DNA from: Haliclona indistincta
Lineage: Eukaryota; Porifera; Demospongiae; Haplosclerida; Chalinidae
DNA: 64,000 bases
NCBI GenBank assembly: GCA_964017065.1
Contig: OZ024790.1
Span: 9,368,887 to 9,432,886, forward strand
Direction of reading: 5' to 3'
Below, piece by piece: positions 35,148-46,639 of the stretch. The notes beneath the pieces were generated by a model that searched no databases, had not been told where the DNA came from, and saw nothing but the letters and a program-made list of their open reading frames with translations. Each line of letters opens with the position of its first letter. Position 1 is the first letter of the stretch. Made by a program: the position numbers and the translations under genes.

Positions 35148-36353
35148 AAGAATATAAAAAGATTTCTAACGAAATCAAAAGGATGTAGGGATGATGAGAT
35201 TTGCTACTGGTCCACAATGTAAACCAACAAGGAACTACCATGGAATGGTAACACGATTGACTTGCTAACAGACCATAGATCCCTACATCAGTGGCTGCTG
35301 TGGCAGACTATAACTAATTCAGCTAGTTGCCATTGACTGACACCGAAGTGCATTGAATTGAATTCAACTTGACTGTTACAAAATATGTTGATCTTATGTA
35401 CAGCCACTGATGTAGGGATCTATGGTCTGTTAGCAAGTCAATCGTGTTACCATTCCATGGTAGTTCCTTGTTGGTTTACATTGTGGACCAGTAGCAAATC
35501 TCATCATCCCTACATCCTTTTGATTTCGTTAGAAATATTCTTGTTTGTGTCCTTTTCAAACTTTCAAATTTTTGGTGCAGTTTAAATTCGGCAAGATCAT
35601 GTATTTCTTTGCTTACACCATTAGTTTGGTTTGCTGTTGTTGATAATTTCTTTATGTGACCTTTTTAACTTGTAGCTCAAAATTTATTATTCCTAAATCA
35701 TTCTGCAAAGCATTCGAGCTCCGCCCACTCTAGTTTACAAAATTCTGTGCAGCTGTGTGATACTATCTGGCGAGCAGCAGAACGGTGATACTACACGAAC
35801 ATACTCGGTGAGTTGTTCTTCGAAGACTCCAGACGCCAATATGCGCTCTCCATACGGCAATACTCTACTTCTAGAATTCGTGTGGTTGGTCACGTGCGTA
35901 TTGCGTAATCACAATAATGGCGTCTAGCACTTAGCTGACAACTGTTCGTGATCGTGAACTCGTCAAATTTATATCAACGTTACGCTAAAAACTAAGTTCA
36001 AAAGGCACCTGCCAGAAGAATTTCACGACTGTTCGTGGGTGTTTTGGTCTCGGCACTGCTCGCGTAAAGGCGCTAGGCGAGTTGAAGAAAGAAGAAGAAG
36101 AAGAAGAAGAAAACGAAGATGACGAAACACGATTTTCACCGTTTTCAGGTTTGTCACTTTATTGACCATTTCGAGCAATCTCCTTACTGCTGTAAGATGG
36201 GGCAATGCCAGAAAGCAGATCTAAGTGTCTTTGGACGTCAAAAATTCATCACCAGGCGTAATATCAGCGTTAGAACGCTAATACATTGTATGTAGCCGCC
36301 ATTTTGTTTTCTCGTTCATCCCTACATAGGGAGGCACTACCGTGCCTCCCTAA
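35148..36353 (+). mobile_element. Hairpin-ended composite element, copy 3 (complete, 1206 bp)
   Basis: The foldback arms 35150-35297 and 35401-35540 are followed by the tail with a GAA microsatellite (36084-36110) and the AGGGAGGCAC hairpin ending in CTAA at 36353. The duplicated segment at 38814-38845 has the same flanks joined directly (GAATACTATA then TACAATGAAAG), so the insertion is precise, falls between A and T, and made no target duplication beyond at most 1 bp. Confidence 0.85.
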
Positions 36354-36354
36354 T

Positions 36355-37003
36355 ACAATGAAAGTAAATCTCTTACTTCAGAAAACACCAGCAATTTTGG
36401 CATGATTATCAGTGTTGATGCATGACTAAAAATTAATGCACTTTATCGTTATCATAACAAGTCTGCGATGCATCTATGTTTTGTGTACTCTGCTTGACAA
36501 CAAGTAAACTCAGAACCAGAAATGTTTATGTATCATGCAATGCATGCTGGTTAGTCCAGAACCTATATAGCTACTGCAGTGAGTAGCAATCCAGCAACAA
36601 TAGCTCAATATCTTCCTAGCCAGGATTCAGACCACCCAGGTAATCAGCAAAATTGCAGCTAACAGCTCTGCTGTGTATATAGACTAGTAGACAGCAAACA
36701 CTTATGAATAACATCAGGAGAGCGCCATGAGGAAAAGGCTGATATTGGTTACAAGAGATGCTTGCCATGCTGCCAAATTGATGATATAGATGCTTACTAT
36801 AGCTATTCCTATAGGTTTAGAAACATGATGTGTGACATGTAAATTTTGATGTATCCATGACTGACAAACGTCCAAATAACTACACTATTATGGTGTTACA
36901 ATTCTATCTCGTAACTGAGGCATAAAGTACGTAACTACATGCAAGAGGATATATCAAGATCTTTGTAACGCTTTATAAATGGAAGAGGTGGAGAACAAGA
37001 TGA
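36355..37003 (-). pseudogene. Second-subfamily transporter relic and spacer
   Basis: About 36775-36555 on the minus strand keeps the first transporter segments (PHGALLMLFISVCCLLVY) and, further on, the region corresponding to SWLGRYRAI with several lesions. The rest is spacer shared with 20.2-21.5 and 38.8-39.7 kb. Confidence 0.5.
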
Positions 37004-38595
37004 TCAGTTCCTGCATCGGTAACTGGCAGCTGCTTCTCTCATGTACTGCTCCTCCTGGTCTAGGTACCTCTCATAGTGTTCCTCCACTATGGCTTGTATG
37101 TTGACGTGTTTCTCCCTCTCTCTCAGTTTGTAGCGCTTGGCAAGAATCACAAACACTATTAATATCAACAGCAAGAGTAGTGATAGTACCAGGTAGTAGT
37201 AGAACACACAGCTGGGACTGGCTGTCTGGAACATTTTGAATATCTTAGGAAAAGTGTAGTAACTTAAATTGCCAATACCAGTAGCAGCGATCATCAGTCC
37301 CATCATTATTCCTCTCATTCTGTTTGGAGCCTGTCCAACCACAAACTCAAACAAAGAACACATCACAAGCACAACACCAACTCCATTGACAAAGTTTATT
37401 ACCAGTACCAAGTATAGTGGTATAGGGATAGTGCCTATTGCAGTGAGGTCATTGAATATGCAATGAGATGCATTACTGTAAAAGTGACCGATGGACAAAA
37501 CATTTAGTTCGATCATCGAAACCACAAAGCACAAGAAAGTCCTGTTATCATCGATTTAAGCATACTTGGAGCATACTTCCCTACTAGAGGGTGTAAAATG
37601 AAGCGGTAAATTGGTATCAAGATAAAAGATGTTGCATAGCATATAGTTATCTTCAAATCATGAACACATTCAAAGGTTTGCTTGCTACTTGGGATTGTGT
37701 GAATATCAAGTTGATCAAAAATGGTAAGATTGAGAATTGCTCCAATTGCAGCCACTAACAATGGTGCCAAACGAAACACTGTCTTGACATCCTCCACCTC
37801 TTCTTCTGTGAATGGTCCTCCAAACTTATGCTTCCCAAAGTCAATACGTGAAGGATGTTCTTCGTCAATGTATGTCAATGCACTGCGAAGTCGAGGACAC
37901 TTGTTCTTTCGAGCATAGTTGAGCACTTGAAAGATCATTTTAACCGGTTTACCAGTTTTATTGTGGGTGTCCAACCACTTGTGGCACAGACAGTCCAGTA
38001 TCAGAGCAGCTGACAAACTCAGAGATCCTACTGTGAGGTAAGCCATCGGAAGCATTTCGGGAATAGGTATGCAATGAAATGCTTCCTTGATTATCAATGG
38101 AATGTTGAAGACCCAGTAGTACCACTGTACTGCAGCACTGAGCTCCTCAGCTGATGCTCCTATCATTTGATCAAGAGTGAATGGCAGCATGATAGTGTAA
38201 GAGGTCCCAATGCCAAGAGTACCAACTATCAACGAAATACCACCAAACAGTGCGAATGGAATATATGAACTCAAAAACCATTGAGACTGCAGCATGAGAA
38301 ACAAAGCATGAGAGAATAATACAGCTACTGTAGTGAATAGCAATCCAGTAACAATAGCTCGATATCTTCCTAGCCATGATTCAGCCACCCAGCCTGTCAC
38401 TGGTAGTAAAACATAGAATGCAGGATGTGCGCAGTCAAGTAGAAACCTGAAGTTATCAGGAAGACTTAAGGCAATGGATGAGTACACAAACCAGTGAACA
38501 GCATACACTAGACCACTCATCAGTAACACTAGAAGAGTGCCATGAGAGAAGGACTGATAGCAATGCACACAGGAGATTCTTGATGGAGTATCCAT
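37004..38595 (-). pseudogene. POT/SLC15-like transporter, copy T5 (single frameshift)
   Basis: Full-length match from MDTPSRISCVHC (ATG at 38593-38595) to the stop at 37004, broken only by a 1-bp deletion in an A-run near 37540 (TGLFLCF becomes TGLSCALWFR). The same deletion is in T3. Apart from this it would be intact, so a very recent loss, or an assembly error in the A-run, is possible. Confidence 0.8.
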
Positions 38596-38639
38596 AGTGC
38601 TAACACAGTGGTTCCTAGTAATTTTCGATAAAGTAAGTG

Positions 38640-39812
38640 AGACTACAGCTACACATACCAATGTAAATGTGACTAGTCACAAATGCATGCTGTTTTTACT
38701 GGAAATGGTTTGTTGAAACATTAAAGAAAAGAGTAAGAAAAATAAACAATACCTGAAGAGTGCCAATATAGTGACAGTATTTGCATGCATGTTATTTTAT
38801 ACAGTATGTGCATTGAATACTATATACAATGAAAGTAAATCTCTTGCTTCAGAAAACACCAGTAATTTTGGCATGATTATCAATGTTGATGCATGACTAA
38901 GAATTAATGCACTTTATCGTTATCATGACAAGTCAGTGATGCATAAATGTTTTATGTAGTCTACACTGCTTGAAAACAAGTAAAATCGAGTCAGAAATGT
39001 ATTTTATGTGTCATACAATGCATGCCAGAACCTTCATTATACTTTTTTAACTGTGTGAGAAGCATGAGAGAATAATACAGCTACTGTAGTGAATAACAAT
39101 CCAGAACAATAGCTCGATATCTTCCTAGCCATGATTCAGCCCTGACCCAGCCTGTCACAGGTAGTAAAACATAGTACAAAACATGTGCCCAGTCCAATAA
39201 CAAACTGAGGTCATCAGAAAATGGAGCTAACAGCTGTGTATGAACTAGTGGACAGCAAACACTTATGAATAACATCAGGAGAGCACAACGAGGAAAAGGC
39301 TGATATTGGCTGTGATGCTTGCCATGCTCGCCACATTGATGATATAGCTGCTTACTATTCCTATAGTTTTAAAAACATGTGTGTTATGTCTTTTCAGGAA
39401 TTATGACCAGACAGAAATCTGGTTAATTCAACAGGTACTATTAAACCTAAATTTGCATGATAAAAAAACAAACAGCATGATAATTATTTTTGTTGTAGTT
39501 GCTTATTTTTGAAAACACATCTACCAATTAATTTTACATCACAAAGTTGCATCACGAGTACAGTAAATTTTCCATGATGAAAAACGCCCAATTAGCTACA
39601 GTATTATGGTGTTACAATTCTATCTCGTAACTGAGACATAAAGTACGTAACTACATGCAAGAGGATACATCAAGATATGCGTATCTTTGTAATGCTTTAT
39701 AAAAGGAAGAGGTGGAGAAGAAGAACCAAGATGATCAGTTCCTGAATCGGTAACTGGCAGCAGCTTCTCTCATGTACTGTTCCTTCTGGTCTAGGTACCT
39801 CTCATAAAAGTG
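38640..39812 (-). pseudogene. Transporter relic T6 and spacer
   Basis: 39062-39310 keeps N-terminal sequence of the second subfamily (LLDWAHVLYYVLLPVTGW then AESWLGRYRAIV, with a 3-bp insertion between). 39735-39812 keeps the C-terminal tail. The core is deleted and replaced by spacer. 38755-38960 is the copy that acts as empty site for the element at 35148-36353. Confidence 0.65.
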
Positions 39813-40856
39813 TTGCTAATTTTGAACATGAGACATTTTAGGCGATAGTGGATAACTTCATGAGCTTATTGTTGTAGTCTCATTAAAACTTTCTTTGTAA
39901 GACATTGCGAACCGAAGTTCTTCTTATGTTACAAAAATGAATAACTAACTAGTAGTTCTGTTTTAGTTGCAGGCTGGTACATGATGGAACATAGGACATT
40001 TGGCATGTGCTAGAAATGATAAGGTCTTGAGCAAATCTTAATATTGTAAGTTTTATGGCCTGGGTCCTGGCCTGGGTATAAATTTTGGTGCGGACTGCTT
40101 TACACAAAATTTATCAAGTTGTATAAATCAGCATGCAGTCAGCTAGTTAGAACTTACATGATAACCAGTATAGCATACATGTTTACATGTAGCTTTCAGA
40201 TTAAAAATAATTAAGAAAACAAGCTGAAAGACAGTTCGGGTGAAAATCACTAAGTTGTCTGTAGATGGTTTATTATATATTATTATCAAAACATTTTTCT
40301 ACTACATTTTGTACATGCATTACGATGCATCAGAGCGGGTTTCACACTGCTAATGTTGCTCTGTCACTGATCATGAGCTACCGCCACCTTAAGAAAACAA
40401 GCTGACAGACAGTTTCAGGTGAAAATTACTAAGTTGTCTGTAGATGGTTTATCATAAACATTTTCCCACTACATTTTGTACATACATTTTACATTTTTAT
40501 TACATGTTGATATCATTAATTATGGTGGATTTAGTAATAGATAAGCCGCCCATCTACAGGAAATATATTTATGAAACAGTTCTCAGCAAACACAAGACTT
40601 CACATCTCTCTTTGCAATTCACACATGATTAAAGGTGATAAAATAACATGCACATGTAACTTTCATCCAACTTTAATCTCGGATGCAGAATCAGTCACAT
40701 CTATGACTGCCCTTAAGAGGTACACTTTTACATCGCTCTTGAAAGTTTTACAAAATTCCTTGGTCAATGCTCTTAATTAAGCTGCTGATTTATGGGATAT
40801 ACTTAGCACTTCAGCAATGCTACACTTTTGTAAGTCTTGTAATTTTTAACCCTCGG

Positions 40857-41955
40857 CGCATGCGCGAGGGTTACGGTACTTGCTTTGTCATTAACCCTCG
40901 GCGCATGCGCGAGGGTTACGGTACTTGCTTTGTCGTTCGGTCGGTCTGTCTGTCTGTCTCTTCTGCTACAGAGATCAGCGATCGCTTCTACGCGTCAACT
41001 AAGGTATGAACAGGCTAAGCACGACCATGGCTTGCAATGTGACTCGTGGATTTTGCTAAAGTGCTTTCGTTCTTGAGTTATGGCTGGCTCACCTTGCATG
41101 ACGGCCATCTTAGACTTCTCTGACAACAAAGGCGCCCATAGTTGACTACCTAGGTACTTGTAGATTCCATCTAAACAGCAGGACAGCTCTGGGGGTGCGT
41201 AGACATCTCAAGAAAAAGCCTATCAAAGCCAAGAGCAATGGCTACCTACTCAGTGTTCACGGTCACGCCCACTTGACACACCTTGTCTCGATTGAATTGT
41301 GGTCAGCACTTTGCTGTCTTCTGGTTACATGTAGCAGTGCAGTTTCAATAGCAAGCAGGTTGGCTTCAGCTGCAAAGCTCCTTCTGCAAACCATAACTAA
41401 GGTGCTAACTCTACAATGTGCAACACGCCGAGGGTTTCGTGAAATCTGTTCATTCGTTCGTTCATTCGTTCGTTCATTCTGTCCATCGAGCTGCAGAGAC
41501 CATCGCTCACTTCTGAAACTCGGTAAAGGTATGAACAGGCTTAACACGACAATGGCTTGCAATGTGACTCGTAGATTTTGCTAAAGTGCTTTCGTTCTCG
41601 AGTTATGTATGGCTGGCTCACCTTTACGGCCATCTTGGACCTCTCTGACTACAAACGCGCCCATAGATGACTATCTAGGTACTTGTAGATTCCATCTAAA
41701 CAGCAGGACAGCTCTGGGGGTGCGTAGACATCTCAAGAAAAAGCCTATCAAAGCCAAGAGCAATGGCTACCTACTCAGTGTTCACGGTCACGCCCACTTG
41801 ACACACCTTGTCTCGGTTGCGGTCAGCACTTCGCTGTCTTCTGGTTAGCAGTGCAGTTTCAATAGCAAGCAGGTTGGCTTTAGCTGCAAAGCTAACTAAA
41901 GAGCTAAATCTGCGATGTGCAACACGCCGAGGGTTTTGTGAAGGCTGTTCATTAG
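40857..41955 (+). mobile_element. Helentron-like non-autonomous element with internal tandem copy
   Basis: It starts with a 45-bp piece repeated twice (40857-40900, 40902-40945), each holding the palindrome CCCTCGGCGCATGCGCGAGGG. A GTCT run (40945-40960) and two tandem copies of a ~420-bp body (about 41003-41432 and 41526-41935) follow, both ending in GCCGAGGGTTT, the inverse of the element start AACCCTCGGC. Between the bodies is a CATTCGTT run (41448-41480). The unit-2 copy of the host DNA at 43014-43024 lacks the element and shows insertion between two Ts. Frames open inside the bodies (for example 41195-41584) are not conserved as protein. Confidence 0.7.
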
Positions 41956-43080
41956 GTCAGGTGGTTGTGGTCTAATCAATGTGGAGATCCTTTCCACAAA
42001 TTATGCACATATTGCATCTTGAACTGTTTATAGGATCAGTACGTAGCTATATGTTGCAATAGGTTATATTGTGTAGCTATACATATAGACAAGGTTTTAG
42101 TGAAACCCACAAATGTCGATCTACAATACACGGTTATTAATTTACTAAATCTCACGCTAACATCATGCACCCAGTAACATTCTAAATAACCTTCACAAAA
42201 TTGATACTAGTGCTTTCGTAAAGACATTTTTGGGAAACAAAGAGGGGGACATGCATGTGTGCTAATTGTGCTTGAATTCTAGTCAGCAACAATAGCTAAA
42301 AGACTACAGTCTTTCCTACAGCATGTACTATACTGTGCTAAAAATGATGAAGTCTTGAGCAAATAAACTGTTTCTCAATACATTACAGTAAATTTTGTAA
42401 GTTTGATGGGCTGGGTATAAATTTTGTACTTTATTGGACTGCTTTACACAAAATGTATGGTATAAATCAGCATGCAGTCAGCTAGTTAGAACTTGCATGA
42501 TAACCAGTATAGCATACATGTCTACATGTAGCTTTCAGATTAAAAATCATTTGAAAACAAGCTGACAGACAGTTTCAGGTGAAAATCACCAAGTTGTCTG
42601 TAGATGGCTTATCATAAACATTTTTCTACTACATTTTGTACATTTTTATTACATGTTGATAGCATTAATTATGGTGGTTTAGTAATAGATAAACTGCCCA
42701 TCTATAGGAAATAATATTTATGAAACAGTTCTCAGTAAACACAAGACTTCATGAACATCTAGTCTCTCTTTGCAAATTCAGAATTCACACATGATTAGAG
42801 GTGATAAAAAACATGCACTTACAAATGTAACTTTCATCCAACTTTAATCTCGGATGCGGAATCAGTCACAACTATGACGGCCCTTAAGAGGTACACTTTT
42901 ACATCGCTCTTGAAAGTTTTACAAAATTCCTTGGTCAATGCTCTTAATTAAGCCCTGATTTATGGGATATACTTAGCACTTCAGTAATGCTACACTTTTG
43001 TAAGTCTTGTAATGTTTAGGTCAGGTGGTTTTGGTCTAATCAATTAATGTGGAGATCTTTTACACAAATTATGCACATGC

Positions 43081-43875
43081 AGATTGCATCTGGAGTTGTT
43101 GAATAATTGGTATAATGGTGGTACATGACTGAAAAGAATGAATCTATAATATGTGTTGCAAACTGCCTGCCATAAGCATGAATGCAAGTGAGCTAGATTA
43201 ACAATAAGATCAAGTACAGCTTTGCTTGCAATGATTGTGTTAAAAAAACGATATTTCTCTCTATCCACTCTGTCTTGCTGTGCAAATACATTAATTTATA
43301 TGAAAGCAGCTATTTACATTCTATTAGCAGTATAGTGTTTAAGAAATCGATTAATGGTTTCTTCAACGGCACACGCTATACTATAAACTTAATAGACACA
43401 ATAGCAGGCTAAGGATTGCCTCTTTGCAGTGCCTAAAGCATGGTGTCTTTCATATCTGAGTGTTTCTCTTGGTCAGTGAGTCAGTCAACCGTCTGCAGTA
43501 TAGTGATGTCGATACCTCAAGCAAAGAGTGGGGCCAGTAAACCCCTGGCTGTACGGTAGTGTTAGCTACAAGATCTAACATACATGTATAGGAGGGATAC
43601 TAGAATGCTCAACTGTCGGTGTCACTCAGCAATGATGACCGTGATTCATCTGTATAAACTTGTTTATTGAGTTATATATTTTTCTAGTGAAAAAGAATTA
43701 ATTTGTCTACCAACCATGCGCTAGTATTCATGTAGCTACAAGAATCGTAATCAAAACTTCTTCTTCTGCTATTAGTTGCATAGCTTAAAATATATAGCCC
43801 AAATAGCTGCAGTCACTAGCATAATATAATGCAGTTTATGTATACAGCTGAAGCAAACGTTTCATTGAGCTGTTT
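43081..43875. other. Non-coding insert in duplicated unit 2
   Basis: No gene or known repeat seen; not present in unit 1. Confidence 0.4.
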
Positions 43876-44213
43876 ATAGGGTCAGTACGTAGCTTTGTAT
43901 TGCAATAGGTTATATCGTATAGCTATACACATAGACAAGGTTTTAGTGAAACCCACAAATGTCGATCTACAATACACGGTTATTAATTTACTAAATCTCA
44001 TGCTAATATCATGCACCATGCACCCATGCCAGTAACAGTCTAAATAATCTTTACAAAATTAATGATAGTGCTTTCGTAAAGACATTTTGGGAACAAAAGA
44101 GGGGACATGCATGTGTGCTAATTGTGTGTGAATTCTACATTAGCTAAAAAACTACAGTTCTTTCCTACAGCATGTTCTATACTTATTGTAGCAGTTGCAG
44201 CTGCAGCTCATTG

Positions 44214-45074
44214 TTAGAAAAAGTTGACTTTGGATCTCTCCCAATCTGCCACCAATATGGTTCCATCGTTAGCAATCTCCACATCTGATGAAATTCCACC
44301 AATCTGGATGGTCTTGATCGGCTCTCCACACCTAGTACGCACAACCAGTTTTCCAGGCCTGAAATCAGTGACAAGCAAGTTGCCTGCACTGTCCATCAAT
44401 ATTCCATCAGGAAGGGATGCAAGCTCTTTATATTCTTTAATGCCGGCTTTGGTTCCATCGAGAGTAAAGATATAGACTGCTTTTGGGTTAGCACGATTGC
44501 AAACATAAAGCTTATTATCGATGCCAACTATGATACCACGTGATTCTCCTGGTACCTGCCAACCACGCACCAGTGCACCATTCATGTTATACATTAAAAC
44601 ATTGTTTCCACCACGGCTTGTGGTAAAGTAAAGATGGTTTCGACATAAGGCAATGTGAAAGAAATGTTGACCAGTAGCGAGGACCTTGATGAATTCTCCT
44701 TCAGCTGTAAGTAGATGCACTTTTTTCCCATAAAAGTCGGTCACATAGAGATACTTATCTGTGAAAAGACAGTCTCCAGCATATCGATAGCCAATGTTAA
44801 CAGTTTTTATCAGTGCACCAGAACTGCAATACATGTAGACTTTGCCAGCTGTGTTCCAAGATACGACTGCGAAATTGCCATTTGCAGCGAAGCAAATGCC
44901 ATGAGCTTTAGGAATATTGAGAGTTTTCTTTGGAGAGGATATGGCCTGATAATTTGGAACTCGAGACATTCTCTTATACTGGCCGCAGCCTCCAGAGTAA
45001 GCTTCTGCAATGCAGACAGCTACAATGAGAAATTTTATCATCATATTTAACACGAGAAAGCTCGGAACTTGCAA
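44214..45074 (-). CDS. Secreted NHL-repeat (beta-propeller) protein
   Basis: Single-exon gene of up to 286 aa. The N-terminus is a signal peptide (the likelier start is MMIKFLIVAVCIAEAYSGG, ATG near 45044). About six propeller blades follow with NHL-like phrases: GNFAVVSWNTAGKVYMY, KYLYVTDFYGKKVHLL, NHLYFTTSRGGNNVLMY, NKLYVCNRANPKAVYIF, GNLLVTDFRPGKLVV and GTILVADWERSKVNFF. Such domains bind proteins or ligands outside the cell. A TATA-like element (CTATATAAAC read on the minus strand, about 45115-45124) lies about 45 bp upstream of the first ATG. The partner is unknown. It is divergent from a P450 relic. Confidence 0.8.
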   Translation of the reverse strand: MQVPSFLVLNMMIKFLIVAVCIAEAYSGGCGQYKRMSRVPNYQAISSPKKTLNIPKAHGICFAANGNFAVVSWNTAGKVYMYCSSGALIKTVNIGYRYAGDCLFTDKYLYVTDFYGKKVHLLTAEGEFIKVLATGQHFFHIALCRNHLYFTTSRGGNNVLMYNMNGALVRGWQVPGESRGIIVGIDNKLYVCNRANPKAVYIFTLDGTKAGIKEYKELASLPDGILMDSAGNLLVTDFRPGKLVVRTRCGEPIKTIQIGGISSDVEIANDGTILVADWERSKVNFF

Positions 45075-45114
45075 TGAATAAGCTTTTTGGTGTGAGAGGG
45101 TACTAGACCATGGC

Positions 45115-45124
45115 GTTTATATAG
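45115..45124 (-). promoter_or_regulatory. TATA-box candidate for the NHL gene
   Basis: CTATATAAAC on the minus strand, 41 bp before the first possible start codon; the spacing would give a very short 5' UTR. Confidence 0.5.
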
Positions 45125-45192
45125 CCCCTCTCTATGACAACTTCCGCACTCACCACCAGTACGAGACTGAGTTCTAGTCTGAGCACGAGACT

Positions 45193-46307
45193 ATGAGATG
45201 TTGTCTGCTCTTCTCTATTCGTCCAGCAGCGTTCAGTGCTAGCAGTAGTGCTGCTGGTCACGGCTCCACTGTTAGCACCTTACGGCGCAATCCGTACAGC
45301 AACGCGACAGTCTACGCAGCTCTCCGACAGCTACCAAGTGATCCAGACATGCGTTGGCTCATGGGTCACGTTCCCAAGGTCGGAGACATATACCTGAAGA
45401 GAGCGCCATTGTTGATCTTGTGCAGGTTGATGATATAAGTTTCTGGTTCAGTCCTGGTTATTAATTTTTATGTACAACCTTACCCACTATTTATGATATG
45501 CAAAAAATGAACAGACAATGATTTTGCATTGTGATGGACTGGTTCTCTTCCCAGCCTACTTGGACTGCATATTTATGCTCCAATGCCAAGTTCATGGTGA
45601 TTCAAGAAACTTTGTAATCTTGTGAACAAGTTTTCTATACAAGTGATTAAAAAGAGAAGAGCGGAACTATAAATGAGGAGAAACTGACCCTGAACCGGCT
45701 AGCAATTTTTGTGTCAGTTAATATATTTTTGAAGAAACTGACCTATCTCAAGTATTGTATTAAAGAGAGCATGCGTCTGTTTCCACCTGTCGCACTTGTT
45801 GCTCAGGAACTTACTGAGGAACGAGAATTTGACGGTCATGTTCTTCCTGAAGGCACTTCAGTATTCAGTCATGTCTACAGTTGTCATCGATGTATGGAAG
45901 AATCCTGAGGTATTAAGATAATAATATTTATTATTTTATTTTTGATTTGGGAATTTTAACAAATTTAGGAATTTGATCTGTTGTGAACTTGTGATTTTCA
46001 CTGGAAAATTTCTTGAATCGGCACTAATATGCCTCCGTTCCCTTCTTAGCAGGTCAAAGATATCAGTGCATTCTTATTCTTTTTTCTTTTGCAATTTTGA
46101 AATCATATAAATTATTTCAGGAATTGTACATGTATAGGGCAGGAGTTTGCTATGAATGCACAGTTGGTTCTCTTGTCTCACGTGCTCAGAAAATTTGATT
46201 TTTCTCTCGATGAGTCACATGGACCAGTAAAAAACTACTACACGATCATCAACCATCCTATTCCTGGTGTGTACTTGAAATTGAATGAACGATTTGGACA
46301 GTACTGA
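45193..46307 (+). pseudogene. CYP4-like P450 relic (fourth copy)
   Basis: Pieces in order: a first exon (VYAALRQLPSDPDMRWLMGH, 45310-45370), a degenerate copy of the FFPAYWDC exon (45550-45680), the K-helix exon (KKLTYLKYCIKESMRLFPPV, 45732-45908, frameshifted at its end), a damaged haem-loop acceptor (GNCTCIGQEF with 6 extra bases) and an intact last exon ending at 46307. The N-terminal half, I-helix and most of the middle are missing. It is more diverged than the 14-kb copy. Confidence 0.8.
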
Positions 46308-46639
46308 GCGCTCTGGATAAACTGGGGAATAAATTGTCGCACATTAGAATTTCACGTTAGGTGGGTTGTTTTGAATATCGCCATACATTAGAATGGATTA
46401 AAATTGGGTTATCTAAACATAATATTTTAAACTCTTATTTTACAAATCTGATATTGATTATTTAAAAAATGAGATTGTGAAAGTTGAAGTATACTTGGGA
46501 ACTTGAGTGACGGAAAGACAGATGCTGACAATATTATAGTACAAAGTTGATAGTACAGTGTTATCATGGTTGATAGTATAATACAATATAATATAGTGCT
46601 TATAAGTAAAGTGTTATCATGATTGATCAAGTGAAGCTG

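Larger units (their letters stand above)
39990..44170. repeat. Tandem duplication of a non-coding ~2-kb unit
   Basis: Unit 1: 39990-40856 and 41956-42335, with a transposon in between. Unit 2: 42345-43080 and 43876-44165, with about 800 bp of unrelated sequence in between. Matching blocks include AATTAGTTGCAGG-like starts, the CTTTAATCTCGGATGC block (40674, 42842) and the GTCGATCTACAATACACGG block (42114, 43960). No protein-coding potential recognised. It lies directly downstream of the NHL gene. Confidence 0.65.

Noticed and set aside
40857..40945. Direct repeats as a CRISPR array
   Set aside because: Only two adjacent copies without spacers, each containing a large palindrome; animal DNA context.
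41195..41848. Open frames with KKPIKAKSNGYLLSVHGHAH in both element bodies
   Set aside because: The two copies keep about 30 residues but then diverge in frame; better explained as tandem transposon body than as protein.
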